60,726 nt of DNA from JAJPHJ01 sp035622315 (GTDB lineage Bacteria; Vulcanimicrobiota; Vulcanimicrobiia; Eremiobacterales; Eremiobacteraceae). The stretch lies in the NCBI GenBank assembly GCA_035622315.1, contig DASPVP010000004.1, positions 1 to 60,726 of the forward strand, given 5' to 3'. The translations under genes and the position numbers were made by a program. Below, piece by piece: positions 60,674 to 60,726 of the stretch; positions within the stretch are counted from its first letter, which is position 1, and every line of letters begins with the position of its first letter. Under the pieces are notes generated by a model, which did no database searches, had not been told where the DNA came from, and was given only the letters and a program-made list of their open reading frames with translations.

Positions 60674-60726
60674 TGTTCCGAATCCATCGCATCGTGCTGT
60701 GCGCTTTGGCTTTGTGCGGAGTCTTC
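60674..60726 (+). CDS. Start of a secreted protein gene (cut by the right edge)
   Basis: ATG at 60674 after GGGAGGGG at good spacing. Only 17 codons are visible: Met-Phe-Arg-Ile-His-Arg then a hydrophobic run with Cys (Ile-Val-Leu-Cys-Ala-Leu-Ala-Leu-Cys-Gly), a signal peptide. Nothing can be said of the mature protein. Confidence 0.6.

Overview
This is a gene-dense, high-GC bacterial chromosome segment of about 60.7 kb, with roughly 50 protein genes, one tRNA, one riboswitch and no insertion sequence, prophage or CRISPR array. The cell envelope looks diderm: there is a TonB-dependent receptor, a TonB C-terminal domain protein, several lipoproteins and type IV pilin-like proteins. The single SOS box is of the Gram-positive/actinobacterial LexA type (CGAAC-N4-GTTCG), and the 2-oxoglutarate dehydrogenase is an E2-E1 fusion as in actinobacteria. 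This mix, with many GTG/TTG starts and ATGA/GTGA overlaps, suggests a poorly cultured soil-type phylum; Candidatus Eremiobacterota (WPS-2) is my best guess, from gene flavour only.

Layout. 1-5.5 kb: edge of a DUF6582-like gene, tRNA-Pro(GGG), a lipoprotein, an O6-alkylguanine methyltransferase, a cytochrome bd oxidase operon (Met-rich membrane protein, cydA, cydB) and a universal stress protein. 5.5-17.8 kb: RNase HI-like protein, fused homocysteine methyltransferase/methylene-THF reductase, M55 aminopeptidase, polysaccharide deacetylase, Cas4-like nuclease with a Nudix hydrolase, a large secreted metzincin, a DUF2269 membrane protein and a DUF885 protein. 17.8-23.5 kb: a complete SOS mutasome (imuA, imuB, dnaE2) behind a LexA operator. 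23.5-32.3 kb: M3 oligopeptidase, ArsR/SRPBCC/VOC operon, a three-gene pseudopilin operon with its own consensus promoter, and ClpB. 32.3-41.6 kb: a reverse-strand group with the lipoyl-E2-E1 2-oxoglutarate dehydrogenase, an unexported serine hydrolase and secreted proteins, facing a phosphodiester glycosidase gene. 41.6-45.5 kb: SEC-C protein, gamma-glutamyltransferase and an ECF sigma/anti-sigma pair. 45.7-52 kb: an apparently inactive Fic protein fused to a UPF0158-like domain, an AddB-like Fe-S nuclease, a divergent UvrD/AddA-like helicase and a TonB-domain protein. 52-55.7 kb: a three-subunit molybdenum hydroxylase. 55.7-60.6 kb: a cobalamin riboswitch and a vitamin B12 uptake operon (btuC, btuD, TonB receptor, btuF). 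The right edge cuts a new secreted-protein gene.

Most worth following: (i) the pseudo-Fic plus helicase-nuclease operon; (ii) the 490-residue membrane protein with an internal prepilin peptidase site; (iii) the 2-oxoglutarate dehydrogenase that carries its own lipoyl and subunit-binding domains; (iv) a family of dispersed 3'-end palindromes; (v) the apparent lack of a canonical start codon in btuF. All function calls come from reading motifs; no database search was run.
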